Positions 1 through 8,121 are shown, counted from the stretch's first letter. The stretch: DNA of 14,594 nucleotides from an uncultured Eubacteriales bacterium (GCA_900320235.1 ONRO01000318.1:1-14594), one strand, 5' to 3'. The notes: generated by a model from the letters alone, not told the origin. Made by a program: numbers and translations.

Positions 1-32
1 AGGATTATAATAATTAATTAAGGGTGATTGTT

Positions 33-677
33 ATGGAAATAAAAAAATCAAAGAAAAGCATTGTGATATTTGTAATACTTCTTATAATTATCGGAGCTGT
101 AATCGGGATAATTATATACAGAAACGGTACAAGAAGGGCAATCTCTGATATTCCTGACCCTGTACAGACGGAAACACTCGGTGATACTGCTTTCAGACTT
201 GACGGCTTTGATGTTGTCGTGAACTATATGTATGAATATGATATTGAAGCACTTGTTGTACATACAAAGGATTACCTCGGCTTTGATATCGGGGATCAGA
301 TGTCACGCAGGGATTTCGGACTTGCCTGGGGCGGAGTTGCTGAGTATAACGAATATATCGACTTCCATTGGAATCAGTATGACAGATATCTCAGCTGGAA
401 AATAGACAGTTTGCAGGAGCTTGATAATGTAGGCGGCGAAAAATATATAAATTCTCATTGCTCTAATAATCATATAATACCTGCAAACGATGAGGTATCA
501 AAGAATATATGGTTTGTCAGAACAGGCGATCATATCAGGCTCAAGGGTTATCTTGTGAATGTTGATGCTACAAGGTCGGACAGAAGTAATTTCACATGGC
601 ATTCAAGCACAACACGCACCGATATAGGAAACGGTGCGTGTGAGGTAATTTACGTTACGGATATAATCTGGCTGTAA
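33..677 (+). CDS. Membrane-anchored protein of unknown function
   Basis: I do not recognise a named family. The 214-residue product starts with a short basic stretch and one hydrophobic helix (about residues 9-29, rich in I/V/L), followed by an extracytoplasmic region of about 180 residues. No clear signal peptidase motif follows the helix, so it probably stays as an N-terminal anchor. Motif-like stretches in the outer part are WNQYDRYLSW, SNNHIIPAN, GDHIRLKGYLVNVDA and, near the end, TDIGNGACEVIYVTDI. These look like conserved soluble-domain segments, but I cannot assign a reaction. I chose the ATG at 33 because AGGGTG at 21-26 gives good spacing; a GTG at 24 lies inside that ribosome binding site. 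It stands alone and ends at a strong terminator (681-725). A 10-bp inverted repeat (612-641) lies within its last codons. The coding call is firm; the function is unknown. Confidence 0.85.
   Translation: MEIKKSKKSIVIFVILLIIIGAVIGIIIYRNGTRRAISDIPDPVQTETLGDTAFRLDGFDVVVNYMYEYDIEALVVHTKDYLGFDIGDQMSRRDFGLAWGGVAEYNEYIDFHWNQYDRYLSWKIDSLQELDNVGGEKYINSHCSNNHIIPANDEVSKNIWFVRTGDHIRLKGYLVNVDATRSDRSNFTWHSSTTRTDIGNGACEVIYVTDIIWL
612..641 (+). repeat. 10-bp inverted repeat inside a coding end
   Basis: ACACGCACCG and CGGTGCGTGT form a perfect 10-bp stem with a 10-base loop, about 35 bases before the stop of the unknown membrane protein. It has no U-run and lies close to the real terminator at 681-725. Confidence 0.5.
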
Positions 678-680
678 AAT

Positions 681-725
681 AAACAGCCGGTACCCCAGGA
701 ATCATCTCGGGAGTACCGGCTGTTT
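681..725. terminator. Bidirectional rho-independent terminator
   Basis: A perfect 13-bp inverted repeat (arms 681-693 and 713-725) with three further C-G pairs past a bulged A. The stem is GC-rich in its middle (GCCGGTAC) and ends in AAA/TTT runs on both sides. It sits between the convergent ends of the unknown membrane protein (stop at 677) and the CLC antiporter gene (stop at 728), so it can end both transcripts. Confidence 0.9.
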
Positions 726-727
726 TA

Positions 728-2008
728 TTATTGCCGTGCTTTGCGGTTAAGGAATTTTGTGCGGTATTTGGAATAGACAATAGTCTGATCTTTGTAAAGA
801 CCGTAGTATCCCGACATGAAATAGCTGACCGCAACTGCAAGAAGAAAGAAGGGAATCCCGTCTGAACCGAAAAGCTCAAAGCTTATCAGAAGTGAGGTTA
901 TGGGACAGTTTGTTACACCGCAGAAAAGAGCAATAAGTCCCACAGCAGCACAGACAGACGGAGAAAAACCTGTTAAGCTTCCGAATGTACATCCGAGTGT
1001 TGCCCCGATGAAAAAGGATGGAACGATCTCACCGCCCCGGAAGCCAGCCTCAATCGTAATAGCAGTAAAGATTATTTTCATAACAAATGCATACGGAACA
1101 GCTTCGCCCCGTACAGCACGGGCGATTACATCCATTCCTGCACCATTGTAATCTCTTGTTCCGAGCAGCAGAGAGAGTAAAACAATAGCACTTCCGGCAA
1201 GAAAAATCCTGATATACGGATTTTTAAGATATTTTCTGAAAAGATCTCCGGTCGTGTGGAGTATGATTATGAACAGTATACTGACAACTGCACATATTAT
1301 AGCAAGCAGAACGGTTTCAAGAGCATTGACCAGTGTCAGTTCGGGAAATTCGACAACTGCAAAATCTGTTTCCTTAATACCGAAGAACTTTGCAAAATAT
1401 GTAGCAATAAGAGAGGAGAAGACACAGGGAACAAGTGCTGCATAATACATCACACCGACGCTGACGACCTCGAGGGAGAAAATAGCGGCAGCCATCGGAG
1501 TACCGAACAGTGCAGAAAACGCTGCACTCATACCGCAAAGAACAACAACACGCTTGTCTGCATCATTAAGCTTCAGGCTTCTGCCGAGCTGATTTCCGAT
1601 ACTTCCTCCAAGCTGCAGTGCAGCACCTTCACGTCCGGCGGAACCGCCGAAAATATGAGTGATTATCGTAGTGATGAAAATAAGCGGAGCCATTCTGAGA
1701 GGTATTTCGGATTGTGCATGTATAGTGGACAGAACGAGATTTGTTCCCTTGTCGTTTTTATACTTGAACGCAGAATAAAGAAATACTGTGACCAGACCGC
1801 CCAGAGGCAGGAAATAAAGCATATAATCGTTCTGCTGACGGTATTCAGTCATAATATTCATAATAAAGGCGAAAAGAGTCGAAAAACCGCCCACGACGAT
1901 ACCGACGAGAATTGATATCAATGACCATTTCAGGAAAAGCAGGATATTGTGGCGTACTTTTCCTGAATAGGTGTGAAAAAACTTTTTGAAAAATTCAGGT
2001 TTTGACAT
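728..2008 (-). CDS. CLC-family antiporter, fluoride (CLC-F) type
   Basis: A 426-residue polytopic protein of the CLC chloride channel/antiporter superfamily, without C-terminal CBS domains. The gating-glutamate motif is GGSAGREGAALQLG (residues 121-134, Glu127). The later anion-site motif is GFRGGEIVPSFFIGATLG (322-339, Glu327) rather than the GxFxP of chloride CLCs, and the early GSGIP motif is replaced by KGTNLV (87-92). As I know the family, GREGT-like plus GGE-V-T-P motifs mark CLC-F F-/H+ antiporters that export fluoride. The 200-residue spacing of the two glutamates, and a tyrosine at 405, agree with my memory of the Enterococcus CLC-F. The expected threonine positions are Ala129 and Val329 here. 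The ATG lies 2 bases after the ligA stop, with GGAAGTG at the end of ligA as ribosome binding site. Fluoride specificity is inferred from motifs; the CLC fold is certain. Confidence 0.9.
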   Translation of the reverse strand: MSKPEFFKKFFHTYSGKVRHNILLFLKWSLISILVGIVVGGFSTLFAFIMNIMTEYRQQNDYMLYFLPLGGLVTVFLYSAFKYKNDKGTNLVLSTIHAQSEIPLRMAPLIFITTIITHIFGGSAGREGAALQLGGSIGNQLGRSLKLNDADKRVVVLCGMSAAFSALFGTPMAAAIFSLEVVSVGVMYYAALVPCVFSSLIATYFAKFFGIKETDFAVVEFPELTLVNALETVLLAIICAVVSILFIIILHTTGDLFRKYLKNPYIRIFLAGSAIVLLSLLLGTRDYNGAGMDVIARAVRGEAVPYAFVMKIIFTAITIEAGFRGGEIVPSFFIGATLGCTFGSLTGFSPSVCAAVGLIALFCGVTNCPITSLLISFELFGSDGIPFFLLAVAVSYFMSGYYGLYKDQTIVYSKYRTKFLNRKARQ

Positions 2009-2010
2009 TT

Positions 2011-4005
2011 TTACACTTCCGTTTGCATTTTTCTGAATTCTGTTTCATCAATGACAGTAATGCCGAGCTGCTGAGCTTTTGTAAGCTTGCTTCCGGCTTC
2101 CTCACCTGCAAGAACAAAGTCAGTCTTTTTTGAAACGCTGCCCGAGACCTTTCCGCCGAGCTTTTCAATAATTGCAGCAGCCTCACTTCTTTTATACCCC
2201 GGCAGTGTACCTGTTATCACAAAGGTTTTTCCGGCGAAAACTGTGTTTTCTGTATCGGCAGGCTCGCTGAGATTTTGGGTATTTAAACCAAGCTCATGTA
2301 TTTCCCTGATGATCTGCTTTGATTTTTCCAAAGAAAAATAATCAGCAACGCTTTGTGCCATGATATCACCGAAGCCCTCGATTGAAGATATTTCATCAAG
2401 ACCTGCCGCGGCGACAGCGTCAAGTGTGCGGAATTTATCCGAAAGAAGCTTTGCAGCCTTCTGACCAACATGACGTATGCCAAGACCGAAAATAAGTCTG
2501 TAAAGATCATTGCCTTTTGACTTTTCAATAGCAGCAATAAGTTTGTCAGCTGATTTATCCTTTTTGCCCTCAAGACTGAGGATATCATCTCTTGTAAGGC
2601 GGTAAAGATCAAACGGAGAATGTATAAGCCCGTGTTCAGCAAGAGCATGAAGAACCTTTTCTCCGAGTCCGTCAATATCCATGGCATCTCTTGATACATA
2701 ATGTATCATATGACGCATCAGCTGAGCCGGACATTCTGTATTCGTGCAGCGAAGGGCAGCTTCGCCGTTTTCAGATTTAACCGGACTTCCGCATGACGGG
2801 CAGATAACCGGCATTCTGTACGGCTCGGAATCTTCCTTATGCCTTACGACAGAAACAACCTCGGGAATAATCTCACCGGCTTTTCTCAGAATTACCGTAT
2901 CACCAATGCGGATATCCTTTTCTGCAATGAATTCAGAATTATGGAGTGTGGCACGGCTCACGGTAGTTCCGGCAAGATTTACAGGCGCAAAAATTGCGGT
3001 AGGTGTAAGCACACCTGTTCTTCCGACATTTATTTCAACATCAAGAAGCTCGGTTTCCTTTTCTTCGGGGGGATATTTATAGGCTTCAGCCCATTTCGGG
3101 AATTTTGAAGTGCTGCCAAGGACTCTTCTCTGAGAAAAATCATCAAGCTTGACAACAGCGCCGTCGATCTGGAATTCAAGCTCTCCACGCATATTACCGA
3201 TCTCGTCTATTTTTTCAAGCACCTGTTCAGAATTACTGCATACATGATAGAACGGAAGTACAGTAAATCCGAGTTCTCTCAGATATTCAAGGGACTGTTT
3301 ATGAGATGTAAGCTCCTCGCCTTCTATCTGCTGGACATTGAAGACAAAAATATCGAGTCTGCGTGATTTAGTAACTCCCGAGTCCTTCTGTCTGAGAGAA
3401 CCGGCGGCTGCATTCCGGGGATTTTTAAAAGTTTTTTCCTCATTTTCCTCCTGTCTTGCAGTAAGCTCCTCAAAGCTTTTTATAGACATATAAACCTCGC
3501 CTCTGACCTCGAGGTAGGGCACAGGGCGGTTCAGCTTCATTGGCAGAGAACGTATTGTTTTGAGGTTATCTGTAATATCTTCGCCGACATTTCCGTCGCC
3601 TCTTGTAGAGCCTCTTACAAAGATACCGTTTCTGTATTCAGCAGAAACAGAAAGACCGTCAATTTTCGGCTCCACAACAAACTCAGGTGAATCCACGCTT
3701 TCAAGCACACGCTTTTCAAAATCCCTGATCTCCTGAGCGGAAAAAGAGTCGTGAAGACTTTCCATCGGGACAGAATGCTGAACAGGGGAGAATTTTTCAG
3801 CAGCATCTCCTCCGACACGCTGAGTGGGAGAATCGGGAGTGATAAGCTGAGGATACTCAGCTTCTATATTTTCAAGCTCACGAAGAAGCATATCATATTC
3901 GTAGTCGCTGATTTCCGGAGCGTCCTCGTTATAGTATTTTCTGTTATGGTACCATATTTTTGAGCGAAGCTCTTCTGCTTTCAATTTGATCTCATTGATA
4001 TCCAT
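2011..4005 (-). CDS. ligA: NAD-dependent DNA ligase LigA
   Basis: Seals nicks in duplex DNA using NAD+ as AMP donor, during lagging-strand replication and repair in the cytoplasm. The 664-residue protein is full family length. Domains in order: N-terminal Ia NAD-binding region (YHNRKYY, about 19-25), adenylation domain with the nucleotidyl-lysine motif EPKIDGLS (Lys114), OB fold (about 320-398), four-cysteine zinc finger (Cys402, 405, 420, 425), helix-hairpin-helix region (about 430-560) and C-terminal BRCT domain (about 588-660, with GTLPGYKRSEA and GEEAGSKL). The start is the ATG at 4005, which has AAGGAGG at ideal spacing; an ATG at 4026 lies upstream of that site and is unlikely. The gap to the upstream AEC transporter gene is 143 bases with no clear terminator or promoter, so read-through is possible. 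The CLC gene follows after 2 bases. Confidence 0.98.
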   Translation of the reverse strand: MDINEIKLKAEELRSKIWYHNRKYYNEDAPEISDYEYDMLLRELENIEAEYPQLITPDSPTQRVGGDAAEKFSPVQHSVPMESLHDSFSAQEIRDFEKRVLESVDSPEFVVEPKIDGLSVSAEYRNGIFVRGSTRGDGNVGEDITDNLKTIRSLPMKLNRPVPYLEVRGEVYMSIKSFEELTARQEENEEKTFKNPRNAAAGSLRQKDSGVTKSRRLDIFVFNVQQIEGEELTSHKQSLEYLRELGFTVLPFYHVCSNSEQVLEKIDEIGNMRGELEFQIDGAVVKLDDFSQRRVLGSTSKFPKWAEAYKYPPEEKETELLDVEINVGRTGVLTPTAIFAPVNLAGTTVSRATLHNSEFIAEKDIRIGDTVILRKAGEIIPEVVSVVRHKEDSEPYRMPVICPSCGSPVKSENGEAALRCTNTECPAQLMRHMIHYVSRDAMDIDGLGEKVLHALAEHGLIHSPFDLYRLTRDDILSLEGKKDKSADKLIAAIEKSKGNDLYRLIFGLGIRHVGQKAAKLLSDKFRTLDAVAAAGLDEISSIEGFGDIMAQSVADYFSLEKSKQIIREIHELGLNTQNLSEPADTENTVFAGKTFVITGTLPGYKRSEAAAIIEKLGGKVSGSVSKKTDFVLAGEEAGSKLTKAQQLGITVIDETEFRKMQTEV

Positions 4006-4148
4006 TATTATTCCTCCTTGGATCATGTTAAAACAACTGATTGTAAAAATGTCAGATCCCTGAATTTATGCGGTTCTGCATAGCAATTATTTTACAGTTT
4101 TCTCCGTTTTGCAAAGAAGTTCATGTTTATTCTGAAGGTTATAAATGA

Positions 4149-5078
4149 TTATTGTCCGACCGTCTGTGCAAAGCCGACTATAAGCGGCATTGTAATTACG
4201 GAGAACAGGGTAGACAGTGTAACAAGATTTACTGAAAGCTTTGCGTCATTATCAAATTTAGCCGCAAACATCGTAGTAGCAGCCGCAACAGGCGCAGACG
4301 CAGAGATAACACAGGTTATCAGTACATTACCCCTGATTCCGCAGAGCATCATTCCTCCGAAGGCAAGCACAGGAACAACGATAAGTCTGAACAGTACGCA
4401 GATAAAGCCTTTTCCGTCCCTGAATGCATCGCTGATCTTTGTCTGTGACAGATAATATCCGACAACCATCATAGGCAGAGGTGTATTCAGGTTTGCCATA
4501 AAGGAAATGGGCTGTGATATGATCTGCGGAACAGGCAGAGATGTCAGGAAGATGATTACACCGACTGCCATGCCGATAATACACGGGTTGAGAAGTATTT
4601 TCTTTGCTGAAACATCCTTACCGCTGCCGCTTGACAGCCAGACTCCGAAAGTCCACATCACAACATTGAAGATCACGATATAGACTGCGCCGAAGAACAC
4701 ACCGTCAGAACCGAGAACAGCCTGCTGCATCGGAAGGGACATATAACCGCAGTTTGAAAAGATGAGAGCAAAGCGGTAGACCCGGTTTTTTTCCGGAATC
4801 CTGTCGTGAAAGATGAGCATTGCAATAACGACAGAGAAAATATGTATACAAAGCGCAGCTGCAGCTGCTGTCAGCAGTCCGCTGAGCATACCGACGTCAA
4901 ACGGCCGGATAAAATTCTGCACAATAACGCAGGGGCAGACAATATAAAGAACTATATCGGTAATCGCTTTAACGGCCTTGTCATTAAGAATTTTAGTTTT
5001 ACCGCATAGAAAACCCAGTGCGATAAGAATGAAAAGCTCCAGCACCTGAGTACCGACTGTAATAAAATTTTCAAACAT
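4149..5078 (-). CDS. AEC-family (auxin efflux carrier-like) transporter
   Basis: An integral membrane secondary transporter of the bile/arsenite/riboflavin transporter-like superfamily, AEC branch. The 309 residues form about ten hydrophobic segments in two halves. Family-like marks are the first-half helix VLELFILIALGFLCGK (about 12-27), IVLYIVCPCVIVQNF (42-56), FSNCGYMSLPMQQAVLG (107-123), NTPLPMMVVGYYL (198-210) and the C-terminal SASAPVAAATTMFA (259-272). Bacterial AEC proteins export or import small organic acids, but substrate cannot be read from sequence. The start is the ATG at 5078 because GGAGG precedes it by 7 bases; an in-frame ATG at 5105 lacks a site. It lies 101 bases downstream of nspC on the same strand, so a link with polyamine metabolism is possible but only inferred. 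An 8-bp inverted repeat (5098-5105 with 5147-5154) lies in the gap. Confidence 0.93.
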   Translation of the reverse strand: MFENFITVGTQVLELFILIALGFLCGKTKILNDKAVKAITDIVLYIVCPCVIVQNFIRPFDVGMLSGLLTAAAAALCIHIFSVVIAMLIFHDRIPEKNRVYRFALIFSNCGYMSLPMQQAVLGSDGVFFGAVYIVIFNVVMWTFGVWLSSGSGKDVSAKKILLNPCIIGMAVGVIIFLTSLPVPQIISQPISFMANLNTPLPMMVVGYYLSQTKISDAFRDGKGFICVLFRLIVVPVLAFGGMMLCGIRGNVLITCVISASAPVAAATTMFAAKFDNDAKLSVNLVTLSTLFSVITMPLIVGFAQTVGQ

Positions 5079-5179
5079 CCTTTTTCCTCCGAACAATGGA
5101 AACACAGAATAAAAGTTGTTTAAGCTGCAGATCAGAAAATAAAACAGTGTTTCCGTAAAATGTGTAAATCCGCAGCCTT

Positions 5180-6319
5180 TTAAAGCCTCCTTTTAAAATC
5201 CTCATAGCCGAACTGTTTGACAAGTTCAGTCGTGCCGTCAGCTTTAAGCAGATAGATTGACGGCAGCGGCATACCGTTGAAAGTATTGTTCTTGACAATT
5301 GAATACATTGCCATATCTGTAAAAACAAGCTTGTCACCGGCTGAAAGAGGTTTTTCAAAAGAATAATCACCGATAATATCGCCTGCAAGACAGGTTGGGC
5401 CTCCTAAGCGGTATGTAAACGGAAGTACTCCCGGAAGCTCTGAATCAGTTATCATCGGACGGTAGGGCATTTCGAGTACATCGGGCATATGACAGGCAGC
5501 CGAGGTATCGACAATAGCAAGCTGCATACCGTTTTCAGTAATATCGAGGACTGTTGTGACAAGAAAGCCGGCATCGATTGCGACAGCCTCTCCGGGTTCA
5601 ATGAATATTTCAAGGTCATATTTTTCCCTGAAATATTTAACAAGACGGATAAGCTTTTCTCTGTCATAATCAGGGCGTGAGATATGATGACCGCCGCCGA
5701 AATTAAGCCACTTCATTTTCCGCAGATACTTTCCGAATTTTTCCTCAACGACAGAGAGAGTTCTTTCCAGAGTATCCGCGCCCTGCTCACACATTGTATG
5801 AAAATGCAGACCGCTGATTCCGTCAAGCTCGTTTTCCTGAAAATTATCCACAGTGATACCGAGTCTTGAATTCTGCGCACACGGATTATAGATCTCTGTT
5901 TCAATTTCGCTGTATCCGGGATTTATCCTCAGCCCGAACTGTACCCTGCAGTCAGCGGGAATCCGTGTTCTGAAATGCTTCCATTGTGAAAATGAATTGA
6001 AAACAATATGATCGCAGATTTTCACAAGCTCATCAAAATCGCTGTCTTTATATGCAGGGGAGAAAACATGAATCTGACGTTCACCCATTTCCTCATGTGC
6101 AAGCCTTGCTTCAAAGATACCGCTTGCAGTTGTGCCGCTGAGATATTGTGCGATAAGCGGATAGGTGCAGTATGAGGAAAAAGCTTTCTGAGCAAGAAGA
6201 ATATGACATCCGGCTTTTTCTTCAACATAATGAAGGGCTTCAAGATTATTGATCAGAGCCTGTTCATCAATGACATAGCAAGGAGTAGGAAGTGCTTTGA
6301 TTATTTCTGATTTATTCAT
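5180..6319 (-). CDS. nspC: Carboxynorspermidine/carboxyspermidine decarboxylase
   Basis: A PLP enzyme of the fold-III alanine racemase/ornithine decarboxylase-like group that makes norspermidine or spermidine from the carboxy intermediate, the last step of the aspartate-semialdehyde polyamine route. The 379 residues match family length. Visible features: PTPCYVID start (11-18), PLP lysine in LLAQKAFS (Lys45), HFHTMCEQ (172-179), phosphate-binding glycines in NFGGGHH (206-212), EPGEA (241-245), and the catalytic stretch GGPTCLAGD (307-315, Cys310, Asp314), with Tyr339 late in the barrel. The start is the ATG at 6319, preceded by a weak GGTGAT site; a longer in-frame start at 6379 would lie at or upstream of the predicted transcription start. 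The usual partner, carboxy(nor)spermidine dehydrogenase, is not in this window. An AEC transporter gene follows after 101 bases. Confidence 0.95.
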   Translation of the reverse strand: MNKSEIIKALPTPCYVIDEQALINNLEALHYVEEKAGCHILLAQKAFSSYCTYPLIAQYLSGTTASGIFEARLAHEEMGERQIHVFSPAYKDSDFDELVKICDHIVFNSFSQWKHFRTRIPADCRVQFGLRINPGYSEIETEIYNPCAQNSRLGITVDNFQENELDGISGLHFHTMCEQGADTLERTLSVVEEKFGKYLRKMKWLNFGGGHHISRPDYDREKLIRLVKYFREKYDLEIFIEPGEAVAIDAGFLVTTVLDITENGMQLAIVDTSAACHMPDVLEMPYRPMITDSELPGVLPFTYRLGGPTCLAGDIIGDYSFEKPLSAGDKLVFTDMAMYSIVKNNTFNGMPLPSIYLLKADGTTELVKQFGYEDFKRRL

Positions 6320-6350
6320 AACATCACCGTAAAAAATAGATAGTCTGAAT

Positions 6351-6374
6351 TGCGTATCATTCTGAAAATACGCA
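6351..6374 (-). promoter_or_regulatory. Hairpin in the nspC leader
   Basis: A perfect 7-bp inverted repeat TGCGTAT/ATACGCA with a 10-base loop (6358-6367). It begins a few bases downstream of the transcription start predicted from the -10 box at 6385-6390, so it would sit at the extreme 5' end of the nspC mRNA. It could be an mRNA-stabilising 5' hairpin or an operator. Confidence 0.4.
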
Positions 6375-6384
6375 CACATAATAT

Positions 6385-6390
6385 ATTATA
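6385..6390 (-). promoter_or_regulatory. Putative nspC promoter -10 box
   Basis: The minus strand reads TATAAT here, a perfect -10 consensus, about 65 bases upstream of the nspC start codon. A 17-base spacer leads to a poor -35 (about three matches to TTGACA). It is the best -10 candidate in the nspC/carboxypeptidase intergenic region on this strand. Confidence 0.5.
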
Positions 6391-6546
6391 TCATTTTCCG
6401 ATCAGAAAATAAATAGAAAAAGCCCTGTTTGCATGTGTTGTTTCCTTATGAAATAAAAACATATGAGAAATTACAGGAAAATGATGGCTTTTTTAAGCAT
6501 TTTGTAAAATGGAAAATAATAAAACTGTTTTGTTCTGTTTTCTATA

Positions 6547-6575
6547 TTGACAATAAGGCAGAAATGAGGGATAAT
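6547..6575 (+). promoter_or_regulatory. Sigma-70 type promoter for the N-anchored carboxypeptidase
   Basis: A perfect TTGACA -35 (6547-6552), a 17-base spacer, and GATAAT as -10 (6570-6575). Transcription would start near 6582 and leave a leader of about 28 bases before the ATG at 6610. The 290 bases between the divergent nspC and carboxypeptidase start codons hold these promoters and the leader hairpin; the rest is AT-rich with no other signal that I can see. Confidence 0.85.
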
Positions 6576-6609
6576 AACTAAGTATGAATAAACCGAAAGG
6601 AATAGTCTG

Positions 6610-8040
6610 ATGTCAGAAAATAATAATGAATATGTAGATATTTATTCCCACAGTGATATGGAAAAAAAGAAGGACGCTAATAATAACAAGGGTGTCGTTA
6701 TAATATCAGAGAGTGAGAATGAGAAAGGAAATATCAGAAGAAGTATTGCTGCAGGAAAAACTGAACCGGCAAAAATAAAAAGAACTGAAGATCCGTATGA
6801 CAATGCTGAAGAAGTAAGTTTTGTTATAGGAAAAAAGAAAAATAAAAGCAGTACGGCAATAAAAGTATTTTCAGTAATACTTGTAATACTGCTTCTCGGA
6901 GCAGGAGCCTGTGCGGCTGCTGTTCTTACAGACGGTTTCGGGATGATGAAAAAAGAATCAGAATCATCTCAGCTTTCAGAAACAAAGGTTCAGGAAAGCA
7001 AGCCGGAACCAAGCATTGAAGAAGAAGAAGAGGTATCCGAGGAATCAGAGGAAGAAAAGATTAATTTCATCTCGGATGCAAAATTCACAAAGAAAGCAGA
7101 CAGACTGTCTGCCTCTGTGAAAAAGGCGCTTGACAATGAGGTGCAGTCACATCATGTTGCACTTTATGATGTGACTGCAGATCAGATAATATATGAAAAG
7201 GCTGCAACAGAAAAGTGTTTTCCGGCAAGCACAACAAAGCTCATGACAGCAGTTGTTTCTTCAAAATATCTTGAAAAGGACGATGTTATCACTGTTGGTG
7301 ATGAGATATATATGATAGGCTATGACTCAAGCGTTGCAGGACTTCAGGTGGGAATGAAGCTTACATACGAGATGATGCTTGATGCACTTCTTCTTCCATC
7401 CGGAAATGATGCAGCATATACGCTTGCCGTAGCAACAGCAAAGGCGTACAAGCAGGATGATAAGCTTGACAACGATGAATGTGTAAAAATATTTGCAGAA
7501 CTGATGAATAATGCAGCAAAGGAAATGGGCTGCAAGGGAACGCATTTTACAGCGCCTGACGGTTTCCATGATGACGACCATTATGTAACAGCCGAGGATA
7601 TGCTCAGAATAGCAGCATATGCTCTGAATACCCCGATCGTTGCAAATTCCTGCAAGAAATATGAAGCAACCTGGGAGCTTATTGCAACAGGTCATGAGAA
7701 TGATGAGGCTTCTGCTGAGGACGGCTCTTCCTCTGAGGACGAAGATGGTATTCTGCCTCAGGAATATTCAAAGGAAATAACATGGACGAATTCAAATCAG
7801 CTTCTTGAGAAGGACGGCGGACAGTATTCGGAATTTGCGACAGGAATGAAAACAGGTTATACAGATGAAGCATGGACCTGTGTAGTATCCTCTGCGGAAA
7901 TGAACGGACACAAGCTGATCGCTGTTGTTATGAAATCACCGAGTAATTTTCAGAAATACCATGAATCAAATCTTATGTTCAAGGTCGGCTTTAATCTATA
8001 TAAGCTGAAATATACGCATAATGATGAATGGGTGAATTAA
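6610..8040 (+). CDS. D-Ala-D-Ala carboxypeptidase (S11), N-terminally anchored
   Basis: A penicillin-binding serine peptidase that trims the terminal D-alanine from peptidoglycan stem peptides outside the membrane. All three motifs are present: SxxK as STTK (Ser207-Lys210), SxN as SGN (264-266) and KTG (414-416). The 476 residues are arranged unusually. A polar, probably cytoplasmic tail (1-80, many Asn, Glu and Lys) comes first, then one transmembrane helix (about 82-105), a very acidic Ser/Glu linker (115-150), and the catalytic domain (about 160-470). An acidic insert rich in Ser, Asp and Glu (362-381) lies before KTG. The protein ends 60 residues after KTG, so the classical PBP5 C-terminal beta domain and amphipathic anchor are absent; the internal helix replaces them. 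The start ATG follows AAAGGAA by 8 bases. The gene is single, with its own promoter and terminator. Confidence 0.93.
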   Translation: MSENNNEYVDIYSHSDMEKKKDANNNKGVVIISESENEKGNIRRSIAAGKTEPAKIKRTEDPYDNAEEVSFVIGKKKNKSSTAIKVFSVILVILLLGAGACAAAVLTDGFGMMKKESESSQLSETKVQESKPEPSIEEEEEVSEESEEEKINFISDAKFTKKADRLSASVKKALDNEVQSHHVALYDVTADQIIYEKAATEKCFPASTTKLMTAVVSSKYLEKDDVITVGDEIYMIGYDSSVAGLQVGMKLTYEMMLDALLLPSGNDAAYTLAVATAKAYKQDDKLDNDECVKIFAELMNNAAKEMGCKGTHFTAPDGFHDDDHYVTAEDMLRIAAYALNTPIVANSCKKYEATWELIATGHENDEASAEDGSSSEDEDGILPQEYSKEITWTNSNQLLEKDGGQYSEFATGMKTGYTDEAWTCVVSSAEMNGHKLIAVVMKSPSNFQKYHESNLMFKVGFNLYKLKYTHNDEWVN

Positions 8041-8053
8041 AAATCATAAACGG

Positions 8054-8093
8054 ACAAACCCGCTCAGACAGGAAAAAGTCTGAGCGGGTTTGT
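8054..8093. terminator. Strong rho-independent terminator between convergent genes
   Basis: A perfect 16-bp stem (arms 8054-8069 and 8078-8093), with an 8-base A-rich loop and TTTT following on the plus strand. It starts 13 bases after the stop of the plus-strand carboxypeptidase. It also lies just downstream of the minus-strand carboxypeptidase stop (8122), so it may serve both, though the U-run is better in the plus direction. Confidence 0.93.
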
Positions 8094-8121
8094 TTTGCAT
8101 AATATAAGAAATGAAAATGTG

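Noticed and set aside
24..32. GTG start for the first gene
   Set aside because: The GTG overlaps the AGGGTG ribosome binding site that serves the ATG at 33.
1256..1915. Plus-strand open frame of 219 codons
   Set aside because: It lies wholly antisense to the CLC antiporter gene, has no ribosome binding site, and its translation shows no domain pattern.
4006..4148. Possible fluoride riboswitch or ligA promoter upstream of the ligA-CLC pair
   Set aside because: I see no fluoride-riboswitch-like conserved pattern. The only hairpin is a 5-bp TATGC/GCATA, and the -10-like TAAAAT has no properly spaced -35.
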